Below are positions 12,149-23,702 of a stretch of 64,000 nt of DNA, piece after piece. The notes under the pieces are model-generated. The model saw nothing but the letters and a program-made list of their open reading frames with translations, did no database searches and was not told the origin of the DNA. The stretch is from contig SSNP01000035.1 of the NCBI GenBank assembly GCA_006937955.1, positions 2,161,137 to 2,225,136 of the forward strand, written 5' to 3'. This DNA comes from Pachypanchax playfairii. Lineage: Eukaryota; Chordata; Actinopteri; Cyprinodontiformes; Aplocheilidae. Each line of letters begins with the position of its first letter. Positions within the stretch are counted from its first letter, which is position 1. The translations under genes were made by a program, and so were the position numbers.

Positions 12149-12744
12149 AGAGGCCATTTCATACAAATTTCAGGACTTTGTGGTTATTTCTTAAGTATTT
12201 ACCAGTAATATGAAACATTTTATATCTAAAAAACGTCAGGAAACACTTATTAATAGACCTTTCAATCTGTCTGCATTAACATTCGGGAGGTTCCGGCTCC
12301 TTCCATCAGGCTGCTTCGTCAGGCTTCGGCAGCAGCTTGTTCATATTCATTATTCGAATTTGCTGGACTCTGATTGGCTAACAAACTAGCCTATGAGAGC
12401 AAAGTATACTGTTTCCTGCCCCACTGTGCATGCCAACAATAGATGTTCTCTCTTCCTGTCTGCTACGTCTTATGCTACAGCTTTAAGCTAGCAGCATGCT
12501 AGGCGTGGTTTCAACTGCAGGAGGTGATGAATACTAACGAACAAAGGAGTTGTGATGAAACAGATACAAGCCGTTCGGACTCTGGAGAAATCGTGTTTTA
12601 TCACCACCTGCGTAGTTTGAGAGATTAAAACTGAAAGAGAAGTTGTTGACCTGTTTTCACACCCACTATGAAGGTAAGAACACCTGTGGAGTTAAAATAT
12701 TCAACAGAAACCTCAGAAAAACCGTTTTTAATGGAAGGGCCTCT
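12149..12744. mobile_element. MITE, about 0.6 kb, flanked by TTAA
   Basis: The ends are inverted: AGAGGCC at 12149-12155 and GGCCTCT at 12738-12744, with similarity continuing inward (ATTTCAT against CTTCCAT). TTAA lies directly outside both ends (12145-12148 and 12745-12748). A TTAA target duplication is the signature of piggyBac-type transposition, so I infer a non-autonomous element of that type. The interior has no transposase frame. Confidence 0.65.
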
Positions 12745-12748
12745 TTAA

Positions 12749-13595
12749 GCCTGATTGGGTCTGTGAGAGCAACATTGTTTTACACTCACACTATAGGAAA
12801 CGTGTCTCACGCTGCATGAAATCAACTGTCAGTGTTTTTTTTTTCCACAACTTCTGCTTTCAACTGTTCGTTGAAGCCAAGAGTAATGCCATTTGCACAA
12901 GTTCCATTCTTTACATTCTATCAATATTCTGATGTTATTTGATAGTAAATTATCAAATTAAAATATGTTATCTGTGACATTTATTCGTCATTATTTTATA
13001 AAATATTATTTTAGCTCTAGAAAGCTTTATGTTGCTTTGATGAGGAAAATACAGCTAGATATTGTTGGAGTTTCAGAAAGCCAAAAAATAGAAAACAATT
13101 TTTTATGAAATTTATAGACGCCTGATAGAATTTTGATTTAAATTTATACTTTCAAAGCAGACCTTACATTAAGTTCCATTCCAGATATGCAAATGAGTTT
13201 TGCATGAAGGTGATACTAGTGGAGCATTTAAATATGTTTTTGATGTGAATCTGCACATCCAGGAATTTTTTGGGAAATTAAAAATTCCTGCCGGGACAGT
13301 GTGCTCCTAATCTGTAAAAACATGATTCTTGAAGGGATAGCAGGGGGTGGGGGTAGCCTTTGGGGTGTCGAAGCGGGTCCCACGAATTGGGGATGGCGCT
13401 GTGTACAGTGTGAGTGAGTTAGCAGCCAAAGTTGCACAGCGCAGTCAGGAAAGTTCGCTGGTTATCCGACCAGATATCTCAACTTCTGTCATGTGGATGT
13501 CCAGCAGCACAAACACACGGACTGCAGGACTGAGATAATGAGGACTTCAATGCGTGAATGTTTTAAGCTCTTTTCTGCTTGAATCTGAAAAAAAA
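12749..13595. other. Upstream region of the large gene
   Basis: The first 500 bases are AT-rich. From about 13340 the sequence becomes more GC-balanced with several CpG, as expected near a promoter. The short frames here (for example 13347-13538) have no support. I see no clear upstream exon. Confidence 0.4.
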
Positions 13596-13602
13596 TATAA
13601 AA
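13596..13602 (+). promoter_or_regulatory. TATA-like box (TATAAAA)
   Basis: A good match to a TATA box. It lies 168-174 bases upstream of the ATG at 13770 and 64-70 bases upstream of a donor-like site at 13666. A start site near 13625-13630 would give a first exon of roughly 40 bases. It sits within an A-rich run, so a chance match is possible. Confidence 0.35.
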
Positions 13603-13665
13603 CTTAACGGTCTGCTGGCTTCGCTGCACGCTGCTGTTTCAATGGACTGTCGTTCTTATCTTCCT

Positions 13666-13750
13666 GTAAGTTGGACAAAACTGCATTGCATGCCTGGAGA
13701 CAAGTGTTTATCAGGAGCATGACCTGCTGCTGACGTTATGCTGTGTTTAG
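13666..13750 (+). other. Possible 85-base intron in the 5' leader
   Basis: A strong donor (CCT/GTAAGT at 13666) and an acceptor (TTTAG ending at 13750) are 85 bases apart, a common size for small fish introns, with a branch-like CTGAC near 13730. Splicing would leave 19 leader bases before the ATG at 13770. It would also give a small upstream frame starting at an ATG near 13642 that ends just before the main start. The polypyrimidine tract is weak. Confidence 0.4.
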
Positions 13751-13769
13751 CCTTGGGTGTTTTAAAACC

Positions 13770-16289
13770 ATGAACTCTCCTCGTGAGCAGGAACTACCTG
13801 TATTTCGGAAGCACCGACTCATGGCTGCAGCGGTGCCCGGTGAGGACAGCCTATTGCCCCGTAACGCTTCCAGGGCTGATCGGAACGGATTAGTGGGTCT
13901 TGTTCACTGCTTTATCTGCGGAAGCGGGGTTACACCTGGAAAGGAATTAAGGCTGCAAGTGACATACAAGAAAGAGAAGTTTCCCTTTTTCCCTTTTCTC
14001 CAAAACCAGGAGCCAGCTCCTGGTGCGTGTGAGCTGAGCCCGGATGGACATGCGCTGGCGTGCGCTGTGTGCCACTGCTTTCTGACGGAACAGTGGAACT
14101 CATTCGAGCGGACCAGGACGCCCATTGAGAAGCGCATGTACTGGCTGAAACGACCCTACCAGTGTGACTCTCGACGGGTCCCGCAGGAGTGGAACATCTC
14201 CTATGATCTGGAGAGGAGAATCAGTGTCGGCAGCCAAAACTACGACGGGGGCGCAGACTCGGATTTTTCATCTTTTTCTGAAAATGAAAACATGTCAGAC
14301 CAGGAGATGGATTTAGTTGACAGAACCGGCGCAGGCAAAGAAAAGTATTTGAGAACTCCTGGCAAATCGCCAAGAGACAGTAGCAGGAAGAACAATGTCA
14401 TCAGTATTAAAAACAGCCCAGATTCACAGCGGGCAACGCGCTGCGCTGTGGGTGTTTATGACGCGCAGGGACTACCTAAAGCTGAGAGTGTTCAGCCGGC
14501 AAGGCGCGGTGCTAAGATTATGAATAATGTCTGTCAGTCATCAGAATCTTTGGTGAAGTCCCAAGAGAGATTCCCTCAACGGTGCCATGACAATCCTCGC
14601 TCTGACACACCTGTGCAAGACAACGGGGTCATTATGCGCAACAGGCGCTGGCTGGAGGAGGAGAATGTCAGACATGTGGAACCGCGTCAGATTCAGCGTG
14701 TTGCCGACAGCTGTGCTCCATCCAGACATCCATCGCTGCTGCTTCACCGAGGGAGAGCCGAGGATAACTCCACGTCTTCTGCTGGCACGGCTGCTGTCAT
14801 CTCTAAATGTAACATGGCTGTTCCCAGGGAGAATAATGCCGACAACACAGATGAAGATGAGATTAACATCACCAGTGATGATGACAGGGATGTGTATGGC
14901 CGCAAAACAGGTTCAATAACTCAGCTCAGACCTGTTAAAGACCTCACAGTCAAAAAGAGTGCCCAAGCTCATCACACTGCAAACTCCAGTCCAGAGGAGA
15001 GTGTGTGCTACATCTGTGGCACTGTGCTCAGACATGATGATTATTTCAAAGTCAGCGTCCAGAAACAGGAGCGGGCTCAAGGAGAGCCATTCTTTCCCTT
15101 TCTGTGGCTTCACACAGCTCCTAAAGGTGCAATACCTATCAGTCCATCAGGTATTACTGTTGTCTGTGGGAGTTGCCATACCTCTCTCATGCAGCAGTGG
15201 CAGAGCTTTCAGCTGGCTGATGTGCCTGTCCTCCAGCGCCTCTATGTAGTCCCCATCAACCAAGATAACAATGCTCTCCCTCCATCCCAGCCCACTCCAC
15301 ACGATGAAAGGACTCCAGGCTCCACAGAGCGCATCCCTGAATCTAAGATTTCCCATGAAGCCTGTTTCCTCTGTGGTAAGGAGTGCAGAGCAGATATGAG
15401 AGTAGTTTATGCACAAGCTGGTGTTGGTAAATCCCGCACTGTGATGTACTTTCCTTTCATCAACATGCTGCCTTGTCCTCCAAACGCTCAAAGGGTGAGA
15501 AACGGCCGAGTACGCTGCTGCCCGCAGTGCCATTCTATACTTGAAGACATCTGGAGCGCATATCGGCTCAGCCTCAGTGAAGATCTCATCACATCTGTCA
15601 GTTCCTATCTTGTTAGGTACCATGCTTTCATGTCTGTCAATGGCTCTGGACCAACCCACTCTCATGTAAGGATGAGCTCACGCCCCAGCAGTTCCATGTC
15701 AGTGTGTTACCTGTGTGGAGCTGAGCTGAGTGCAGGAGGAGAGTACCAGCTGCATGTCAACCCACCTGGACGTTGTGGAGAGAGGGAGCCTTTTTTTCCA
15801 TTTCTCACAGTTCACCCGCCTGCACCTCAAGCCAAGCCAGTTGATCCCACAGGCCTGGTGTCAGCCTGCAAACTGTGCTACCATGACCTGCACGCTCAGT
15901 GGGCCCAACATGAGAACAAGGGAATTGATCCCTCCACTCCAGCTTCTTCTGGCTTATCCAGTGTCACCCTCCAGCCACCAAGTTCTCCATGGGCCCGCCA
16001 ATACAGCTGTGAGACTTTTGTATGTTTCTTCTGCAGGCAGGAGCAGAGCAGGCAAGGCAGGCTTTGTGCTGTCACTGTGGCCCGTCTACCTGTGTTTCTG
16101 TACGCTCCCCGAAGCCCTCGCATGCTTCTGGTGGACGATGGGAGGAGGTTGGTGATTGGCTCATGCACAGAATGCAAAGCAGTGGTGCAGGTGGAACAGA
16201 GCATGCAGCAGGATGGGGGGATGCTGGGACACGGATCAGTCGGAGAAAGGAAAGGCCCAGAACCAGATTCACCACAGTCCAAATCTAAG
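13770..16289 (+). CDS. Large coding exon: protein with five CxxC...CxxC zinc-ribbon-like modules
   Basis: An open frame encodes 840 residues up to a splice donor. The ATG at 13770 has a good start context (ACCATGA). The frame is open 9 codons upstream but holds no earlier ATG. Five related modules are visible. Residues from this ATG: module 1 C47/C50, FPFL 74-77, C98/C101, W109; module 2 C413/C416, FPFL 442-445, C466/C469, W477; module 3 C532/C535, FPFI 561-564, C584/C587, W595; module 4 C646/C649, FPFL 676-679, C700/C703, W711; module 5 C752/C755, a degenerate VFLYAP, C799/C802, no Trp. The two pairs lie about 47-54 residues apart each time, which suggests four-cysteine zinc binding. Residues 150-400 are polar, with acidic stretches near 160-182 and 356-374, and probably disordered. 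There is no signal peptide and no membrane segment. The frame would stop at 16319 if unspliced, but AAG/GTAAGA at 16289/16290 is a near-perfect donor in phase 0. I do not recognise the family; a nuclear, DNA- or protein-binding role is inference. Confidence 0.92.
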
Positions 16290-16319
16290 GTAAGAAATGA
16301 GCCACCACATGTGGGTTGA

Positions 16320-17127
16320 TTTGTTTTTCTTTGTCTTCTGTTGTTTCTAGTACTAGTAAATTAATTCTTAAAATTAATTTTCTGTCTTTAAACATTACTT
16401 CATGAGTTCATGATTATTTGCTTATTATATCTATATATATGAACTATATTAACATTAAATTAAAAGGAACTGCTGTGCTTTAGGCAGAAAGGATGTTTCT
16501 GTTCTTGTTTGTGTGCTGGACTTGAAAAGAAAAGAAGGCTGGAAGGCCTCAAATATTTTCATCAGAACTCGTTTATATAAACAAAAGAAGAAGAAAACTA
16601 TGGGGATCCGGAGACCAAGGCCAGTCCAGTGTTTGCTGTGTTCATGTGTGTGAGTTTATTTGAACGAGCATGACTGAGTAGGTGTCACCTGGTGCTGAGG
16701 AGTTTGTTTTGGTTGGGGAGAACTGACTAGCATTTTCTAGAAATGTTCTTTTAAAACAATCTGACAAAATGACTGACATTGGCATTTTTAAACCAGTGAA
16801 AGAAGTGAGACAGAAACCTCTGGATAATTAGTTTCAATAATTAGTTAATTTTCCAAAAGAGTAGTTGCAGACAGCGTGGCTCAGTTTTCCTAATTTGGCA
16901 GGTTAACATGTTTGAAGGCATTACAGCAATTGTGCACTGTTTCGTTTGTTTGTTTTGTTTGTTAGTTATGGCAAACAGTGATAAAGTAAAGTACTTTTGG
17001 TGGGTTTCGAGCAATGATTGTGTAAGTGGTCCAGATGGGTTGGCACAGTGAGCAGTACATCTTTACACTTCCTCTGACGAGAGCTCATTCTGTCATATTT
17101 CATTTTCTTCTTCATTCTGGTCTCAAT
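16320..17127. other. Intronic DNA, no feature seen
   Basis: AT-rich with simple TTTG runs near 16940. If the donor at 16290 were skipped, this would be 3' untranslated sequence; I see no convincing poly(A) signal just downstream. Confidence 0.5.
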
Positions 17128-17406
17128 TTTTAAAAATATCTTCTTTTCCTTCTGGCTTCTCCCTTCAGGAGTCGCCACAGCAAATCATTCTTCACTCACA
17201 CCAAGCAGCCTCATGTCCTCCTTTTTACTCCATATATGTCCTCTTTGGTCCTCCTGTCTGGCAGTTCCCACCTCAGCATCCTTTTCCCAGTAAGCCCACT
17301 ATCTCTCCTCTGTACATGTCCAAACCATCTCAGTCTCTCTGACTTTATCTCCTAAACATCTAACGTGTTGTCCCTCCGATGTCCTCATTCCTGATCCTGT
17401 CCAGAA
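17128..17406 (-). mobile_element. RTE-type LINE, 3' end fragment
   Basis: Read on the minus strand, the piece keeps the end of an RTE-clade ORF: RTSEGQHVRCLGDKVRETEM (about 17318-17380) corresponds to the familiar stretch ending in GDKVREARLRW. It is followed by a tail with GTGGCGACTCCTGAAGGGAG and an A-rich 3' end near 17130. The reading frame is broken. The fragment is 5'-truncated, the usual state of LINE copies. Confidence 0.75.
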
Positions 17407-18207
17407 AACACATAAACACTTATAAGTCTTACATTCCAGGTGATCATAATGTTTTTGGGTATGGGGTTCTACAGACGAGCAGTTCTGGGTAGGTGATGTG
17501 TAAATGAAGAGCTGAGGACTTTTTGGACACCCAGCTGGTGCTATGAACAGATCTCTCATGCAAACAAACACTAAATGTCCGGCCATGCAGGACATGTGAA
17601 GAACATCTGTGGATGCCATTCGCACTCATTAGTGTGACACTAACACATATTAAAGCCATCTGTCTGGAGCTGTTCATCAAATTCTATCTTTGTTCTTCAA
17701 ACAAGTGACTTAATCCCTTTTAAAGTTACGTCTTTGTTATTTTCTAAACATTAAAATGTAGATTTTATTTCCAATTTAGCCCAAAGAAATCAGAAGACAC
17801 TCGTGTGATTATAAATCAAATGTTTCTCTCTGAGGTTACAGGATCATCTCTGTAGGGGAGTTTTAGGTGACCACTTTGGACTTTTGGCCCAGTCCTTTTT
17901 GGCCTGAGTGAGCTGGTGACCTCATGGCTAAGATAGAGCCAATAGCATTGGGACGGGGTGTTGCAAAATAGCTGCAGGGTAACAGGTGCTTCGTACTTTA
18001 GTGCCATGCTTTAAGCTTGAGAGGGTCTGTCATCGCTGGGGTTTGAGCTGTCAGAAGGGAGTTCCCATCTGGTTCCCTTTAGTGCCCTCTGCACTCACAT
18101 CCAGTGTTCAGTTTAGTTTTGTCGAGTCTTTCAAGTTGGCAGTTTCCCAAAAAAGAAAACTTGCAGCACTTTTATATTTCAAACATAAATTGATTTCTTC
18201 TCTTTTG
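17407..18207. other. Intronic DNA, no feature seen
   Basis: No domain, splice-supported frame or repeat recognised. Confidence 0.5.
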
Positions 18208-18455
18208 TTACCTCTGCCAAGGAGGTAATGTTTCCATCAGAGTCTGTCTGTCTGTTAGCAGGATACCTCAAAAACTAATAGATGGATTTTGATGAAATTT
18301 TCAGGAAAGGTCAGAAATGACCCAAGGAAGAATTGATTAGATTTTGGGGGGTGATCCGGATTACCGTCTGGATCCAGGAATTTTTTTAAGGGTCGTACTT
18401 TCTACAATATGTCCACTTGGCCTTGGTCTGCGCTCTCTGAGTGCTTTTCTAGTTT
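18208..18455 (+). repeat. Teleost interspersed repeat (family B), fairly intact
   Basis: It carries the order of landmarks I know from this common fish element: TTACCTCTGCCAAGGAGGTA at the start, a GATTTTGATGAAATTTTCAG core, a GGGGTGATCCGGATTACCGT block, GGATCCAGGAATTTTT, and an end reading CTGAGTGCTTTTCTAGTT. No coding capacity. Class uncertain, probably non-autonomous. Confidence 0.75.
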
Positions 18456-19867
18456 TATTTAATGTTGACAACTGAAAAACATACGAATAGAAAAGGCAGA
18501 GAAAAATTAAACCCCATTATTTAGAATGATATCTTTTATTCTGGCTGTGAATCTTTAAATGCATCTTATATAATGTAAATATAGGATGCTGTGGAATCAT
18601 CCTGCAGAAAAAAACAGCGATACGTGTGGGCTGGTTTTTGCTCCTTGTTCTGCCTTTATTTATTTTTTTACATTGATTTAATGTTTAAAAAAGATCAAAG
18701 AGATCAAAATAAGCGCTCAATAAAGATATGTTAAACTAACATTTTTCTAAAAGTAGGATTTTGAGCAATTGATTAAAAAAAAATCTGTCAAAAGTTCTCA
18801 TATATGTTGCAATTAATACCCAAACATGATAAAATTTGGTCTCTTTACTCTTTCACCAGAGTAACACATGGGTTGTTAACTTAATTTATGTCTGAGCAGC
18901 AAATATTCAGCACAGATTTTTTTGTTTGTTTTGTTTGTATTTAGTTGATTTCATTCAGTTTTCAACTGAAGTCTGTGAATGCTGAATTTCCCTGATTTAA
19001 CAATTATCACATCAAATTTGAACAGTTTTTTTTTCTTTGTATGAGCTCTATATGTAACATTACACTGTTTTAACTGCTACCACATGAAAACCCTGACTGT
19101 GTCACCAAAGAGAATTCATTGTGTCGTGAAAGGGGAAGTGAAATAAAAGAAATAGACATCAAATGTAAATGAAATGTTGGAAAGTGTTAGTGAACAGGAG
19201 AAGGTTGAGGTGTTAATGAGATTTAAATCGCAGCCAGAGGAAACAAACAAAGTTCTTTTCTTCTCATCCTTTGATCATTTTAAAGCTAATATTACAGCAT
19301 TGTATCAGCAGAGACTATTATAGCCAGAGGGGGTTTTTAATAGTTAAAAACAACATGTATAGTGTGAGATGTCTTTGTGTTTATTTAGAGAAGACCATTC
19401 ATATTGCATGTAATGTGTAAAGTTTCTACAGCTGTGCTCCTCTCTCAAGAGTAAAGTCTGACAGACAGCTTTGCGTTTCAGAGGAGAGATCTTGGTATTT
19501 GAGGGGCTTAATCTGAAAGCTGCTAGAGGTGGGATTTGATTAGCTTTCAAAGCTTTAATCACTCTCTTCCCGCTAGTCTCTCTAAGCGCTGCATTCTTGA
19601 CCATATCAGAATGAAGAGATCAGATCATGCATGGAGTCGATGAGGTTGTGGTGTTCCAGCTTTTCTTTTCTTTTTTTTCCTTTTATGTCTCAGTCTCACA
19701 AAAACTGATCCTTGTGAATATAAGAGGCTACAGTACATGTGATAGTGTTGGTTCTGGTCTTTCTGGCCTTTTTGGTGTCACAACACACATCCTACTGAAA
19801 AATAGGCATAGATTCTTTTAGCTGTAGACATGATTGTTTCCTCCATAAAGAAGTTTTGATTTTTGCT
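18456..19867. other. Intronic DNA, no feature seen
   Basis: AT-rich. The minus frame at 19344-19604 has no domain or splice support. Confidence 0.5.
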
Positions 19868-20060
19868 AGTGTTAGTTTGTTTTTTATCAGTATAACTCAA
19901 AATATGATGAACAGATACAAATGAAATTAACAGTACAAGTTGGGAACAGCATAAGAAACAATCCATTCAATTTTTGGGGTGATCATGATCCTCCTATGGA
20001 TCCGGGAATCTTTATTATAACAAGATCACATTATGGGGAAATGTGCTGCTTTGTGGAGAA
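19868..20060 (+). repeat. Divergent copy of repeat family B
   Basis: The core landmarks of the element at 18208 recur with many changes: a GATGAACAGATACAAATGAA block, TTTTTGGGGTGATCATGATC, then GGATCCGGGAATCTTTATTA. Both ends are gone, so this is an older copy. Confidence 0.6.
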
Positions 20061-20870
20061 CGACACTCCCCCAAACAATTTCATTTTTTTATTTGTCAAG
20101 AGTTAAAATACATTTGATGAATCTTTTTATGACTACACTGTGCAGAGATGCAGATCTCAAAATATGTTAATGATCCACTTCTAATTTACTGTAACATAAT
20201 GTACATGATCTATGCTGTGCACCTGCTTTGAATTAGATAATCTTTTATTGCCACTTTAGCCTGGCATAGTGTGACAGTAGGCTGATATGTTAGTGTATTG
20301 ATGTAAAGGATGTTGCTCCACTGTTCTGGACTTTAGGCTTTACAGTAGTAAAACTGGGTTTACAGTGGTAATTATAGAGGACAGAGGGCAGTGCAGCAGC
20401 AGCTCAGCCTCACTGCCAGCTGCCCTCTGGCCGTAACACACACATTCACACTTCGTCACATAAATGCATGCAATCAGATACTTGCACTTAAATACACATG
20501 TATACACAGGGTATAATCTTTGTCATTTCCATAAAGAACAGCTGCAAGTGTGTGTGTTTGGGTACATGTGTGTCTACCAGGTGGTTTGGAGCACTGGCAG
20601 GTGTTTGCTCTTGTGCTGGCAAATGCAGTTGCATTGTGCCACAGCTGTGTAAGTGCGCACACAGCATGCATATGTGGTTCTGCACCTGGACACAACTGGA
20701 AAGTGGAGCAACACAGAAGTTGCTTGCTCTGTTCATATTTTTAATAAGGGAAACCTCACCCTCATGCTGCTGTCAGGACTCGAGGTGTCAGCCCGAGGCT
20801 AAAAAGATCTCTGTGGTAAACTAAATATAATGCATGAACACTCGCTCCAACCACTTTTCAGAATGCTTCA
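20061..20870. other. Intronic DNA, no feature seen
   Basis: A TG-rich patch near 20540-20580 creates overlapping Cys/Val-rich frames on both strands. These are shadows of simple sequence. Confidence 0.5.
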
Positions 20871-21211
20871 TCCCTTTCTGTTCAAACACCAATGAAGAGG
20901 AAGAGATTGGCATTGATGTGATCTTCAGTGAGTCTATTTTGGCTTGAGATGATATCCCCCTCTTGGATTTCTCTCTCCTTGTGCATACATCCCCAAGTTT
21001 TGGCCCTGACCCCTGTACACCCCTACCCCCACTCAAACTGTCCAACCACCTGGTCTCTCGCATACTCAGCTTGTCTTTCCAGCTCCAGGACAGCTGGGAA
21101 GACAGGACTGAGCCTCACATGACACCAGAGGCTGTGATTCTTCAAGACGAATGCAGACTATACAGTTACTCTGCCACATCTAGCGTTATGCAGTATAAAC
21201 TCTCATAAATG
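20871..21211 (+). other. Exon-like block of uncertain nature
   Basis: An acceptor-like CACTTTTCAG ends at 20860. A 65-base open piece (CFIPFCSNTN and onward) follows and ends at a GTGAGT near 20926. A further frame to 21208 contains an acceptor-like TGTCTTTCCAG near 21081, followed by a protein-like LQDSWEDRTEPHMTPEA stretch. The phases do not fit the exon at 13770-16289, and no domain is recognised. It may be a conserved non-coding element or chance. Confidence 0.15.
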
Positions 21212-22494
21212 GTACAAAGTTAAAAATCAGAGACTTGTAAAAGAATTGTGAGCTATTACCAGTTTGGACTAAGATGCAGAAGAACTGACCTTAGGTAACA
21301 ACTTTGTGATCCTGTTGCTAGCAAATCATGCAAAGATAGACAGTCTATACAGTCAAGCCATGGACACATGGGCATGCTTGAACACAGATAGTCATGAGTT
21401 AGTGAGACTGTGCAAATAGTTTCCAGTAGTACACAGACATGACAATAACATGAGTCAGAAATAAAAACGCAGTTTCTGTGTGACAAATAGTTGCCACGAC
21501 TCTCTTATTGTCATTTATTTCCTGCTGCTTATTTCAAGTATGCCATCTGCACTGCTGATATGTTATTGATATAGACTTTATGTTGCTGTTCACCACTGCT
21601 GGATATTTTTAATGACTTATTGAAAGCAGGTCTCACCCAATCCAAAACTAACAGGCCAGCAGTGTGCTAACATAGGACTTGCCAGCTTGGTCAGCAGCCT
21701 TTTCCACATGGTCTGGAGTTGTGTGCAACCTGGACCAATGTGTTAGTCACGGTCAATGTGCAGAGTGTAGCCTCAAGGCCACAGAGAAGCACAGCTGAGA
21801 GGGAAAACACTAGATTAGCTTTAACCTGGTCAAAAGACTTTTAAACTGTTTGTTGTATTGCTGTTTTTTTTATCAGATTTATAGAGCCAGAATAAACTTC
21901 AATTCAAGCTTTAACAAAGTGTTGCCACATCAAGTTAGACAAACATGTATTGAAAATATGATACTCAGTGTTTCCTTTAAAAAGAAATCCCTGAGTCTAA
22001 AATGCTTATGTTGTTATGAGAGTCCACAGATGCAAAGGGATTCTAGATGTTGTTATATCCTTCTTGTCTTCAGGGGGCTATAAAAATAGCACTTAGCTCA
22101 AGTTGGGTGTCAGAGGTCTTCCTCTCTCTCTCTCTGTTTTTTTTCCTTTCTTCTTTTCCCAGCTGTGTCATCTCTCTTCTTGTCTCCCATCACCTCTGCC
22201 TTCCCCTTTCTCTGCTCCCATCTTTTCTCCATTTTCCCCCTTTTGTACACCTCTTTCTGCCCTCATCTTCATCTCCCCCTGTGGTATTAGTGGGGCCACA
22301 TGTTGCTGGCCTCTCCTGGTGGTGTGAGCCCCATGGCAGGCACTGGCTCCAGGCTGACGCGTAGCTCAGTGTCTGTGTGTTGTCTGTGTGCGCGCGCGTG
22401 TGTGTGTGGATGAGAAGGAAGACTGTAATGTGTTCCTGCATGCCTAACAGTGAGTGCATGTGTGTATGTGTGAGGCCGCTAACACAGTAACCTG
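21212..22494. other. Intronic DNA, pyrimidine-rich patch
   Basis: About 22110-22290 is CT-rich, and a short TG/CG alternating run follows near 22376-22405. Neither is coding. Confidence 0.55.
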
Positions 22495-22650
22495 ATAGTG
22501 GTGCGGCTGAGCAGTACAGAGCGGAGCAGCGCTGTGATTTATCCCGCGGGCCCAGCAGATGGCTGCAACAGGAGTTTGTTTAAGTTTGCTTCAGAGCTGG
22601 GCGAGCAGCCAGGAGCATTGAGGAGGTTTGCCAAAAAAATGTTCACTGAC
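22495..22650. promoter_or_regulatory. Candidate conserved non-coding block
   Basis: A GC-balanced, repeat-free patch between simple-sequence tracts, including CCCGCGGGCCCAGCAGATGG and forkhead-like TTGTTTAAGTTTG. Regulatory function is inferred from composition only. Confidence 0.25.
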
Positions 22651-22854
22651 TCTGGATGCCTAACCACATTGCACCCCCCTCTTCTCTCCCCTCTGCCTCC
22701 CCCTAACCCTTGACAGTCCCCTCAGTTCAGCACACACACAGACACACACATGCTCTCGCAGACTTTCTGTCGCTACTCTCCTTTTACCCCTCTCTAATTT
22801 CTCTCTTTCCTCCCATCTGCTTCACACACTACACACATATGCACATTCACACGC

Positions 22855-22893
<39 letters not shown>

Positions 22894-23702
22894 CTTGTTC
22901 TTGCTTCAGTATTTTTTTGGCAGCATCCTTGGTGCAGACATCATCTAACCCTTCTTGAGGGGGGCATTAAAGACTGAGGAAGCATCTATTCTGATTGAGG
23001 TCTTCTGAACACAACCATATGACCAGCATTTAGCTTCTCACTCTGGAATAAAATGGATGTCTTTAACATAAGCAGAGACTTCATGTGCACGTATGAGCAC
23101 AGAGGCAGAAACTGATTTAGAAAATAAGATCCAGCTGAATAATAATATCCCTTTGCTGCCTTTTTTCTCTCCTGCTTTAAGTCAGTCTGTGTCTGTGTTT
23201 GCCAAAGTGATGACAGATCCTGTCACATCATTTCAGGTCACCCAAGTGATAACTCCTGACCTCTTACTCTGCTCATCAACTGCATTTTTTCCTTCTTATC
23301 GCCCTCATGTCCTTCACTTTTCTTCATACTCCTTTTCTAGACAGACTCAAGCAACAAAAGGAAAGGTCAGTGTGAAGCAGCAGACATCAGGAAGATAAAC
23401 TGACATGAGGCCGTGAATGTTTTCTGTTTCTCAGTTTGTAGGTAAGGTAGGGAACTCTGTTCAGTTTGATTAATAAAATGATGCTTAAAACACTTTCTGT
23501 AGTAATTTTGATGTTTATTTATTTACTTTTTGGTATTTCAAATTTCAGGGGTAAGGCTTTTCTGCATTTTTTTTTTTTTTTTTTTTATTTAAATTTAACG
23601 ATTCTTCCCTTTAATGTTTGTCAAATCCAAATTTATGAAGCCTGTTCTTTCCCATGGTTCTTTGATTGTGGATCACCTGTTTTATTAAGTGTTGATATAT
23701 CA
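22651..23702. other. Simple-sequence-rich intronic DNA
   Basis: Contains CA-rich runs (about 22724-22750 and an uninterrupted (CA)n near 22861-22890) and a T-homopolymer around 23567-23586. No gene seen. Confidence 0.6.

Noticed and set aside
14000..16290. Several open frames of 60-170 codons on the opposite strand and other phases
   Set aside because: Shadows of the large exon, caused by its GC-balanced composition and codon use. They carry none of the cysteine modules.
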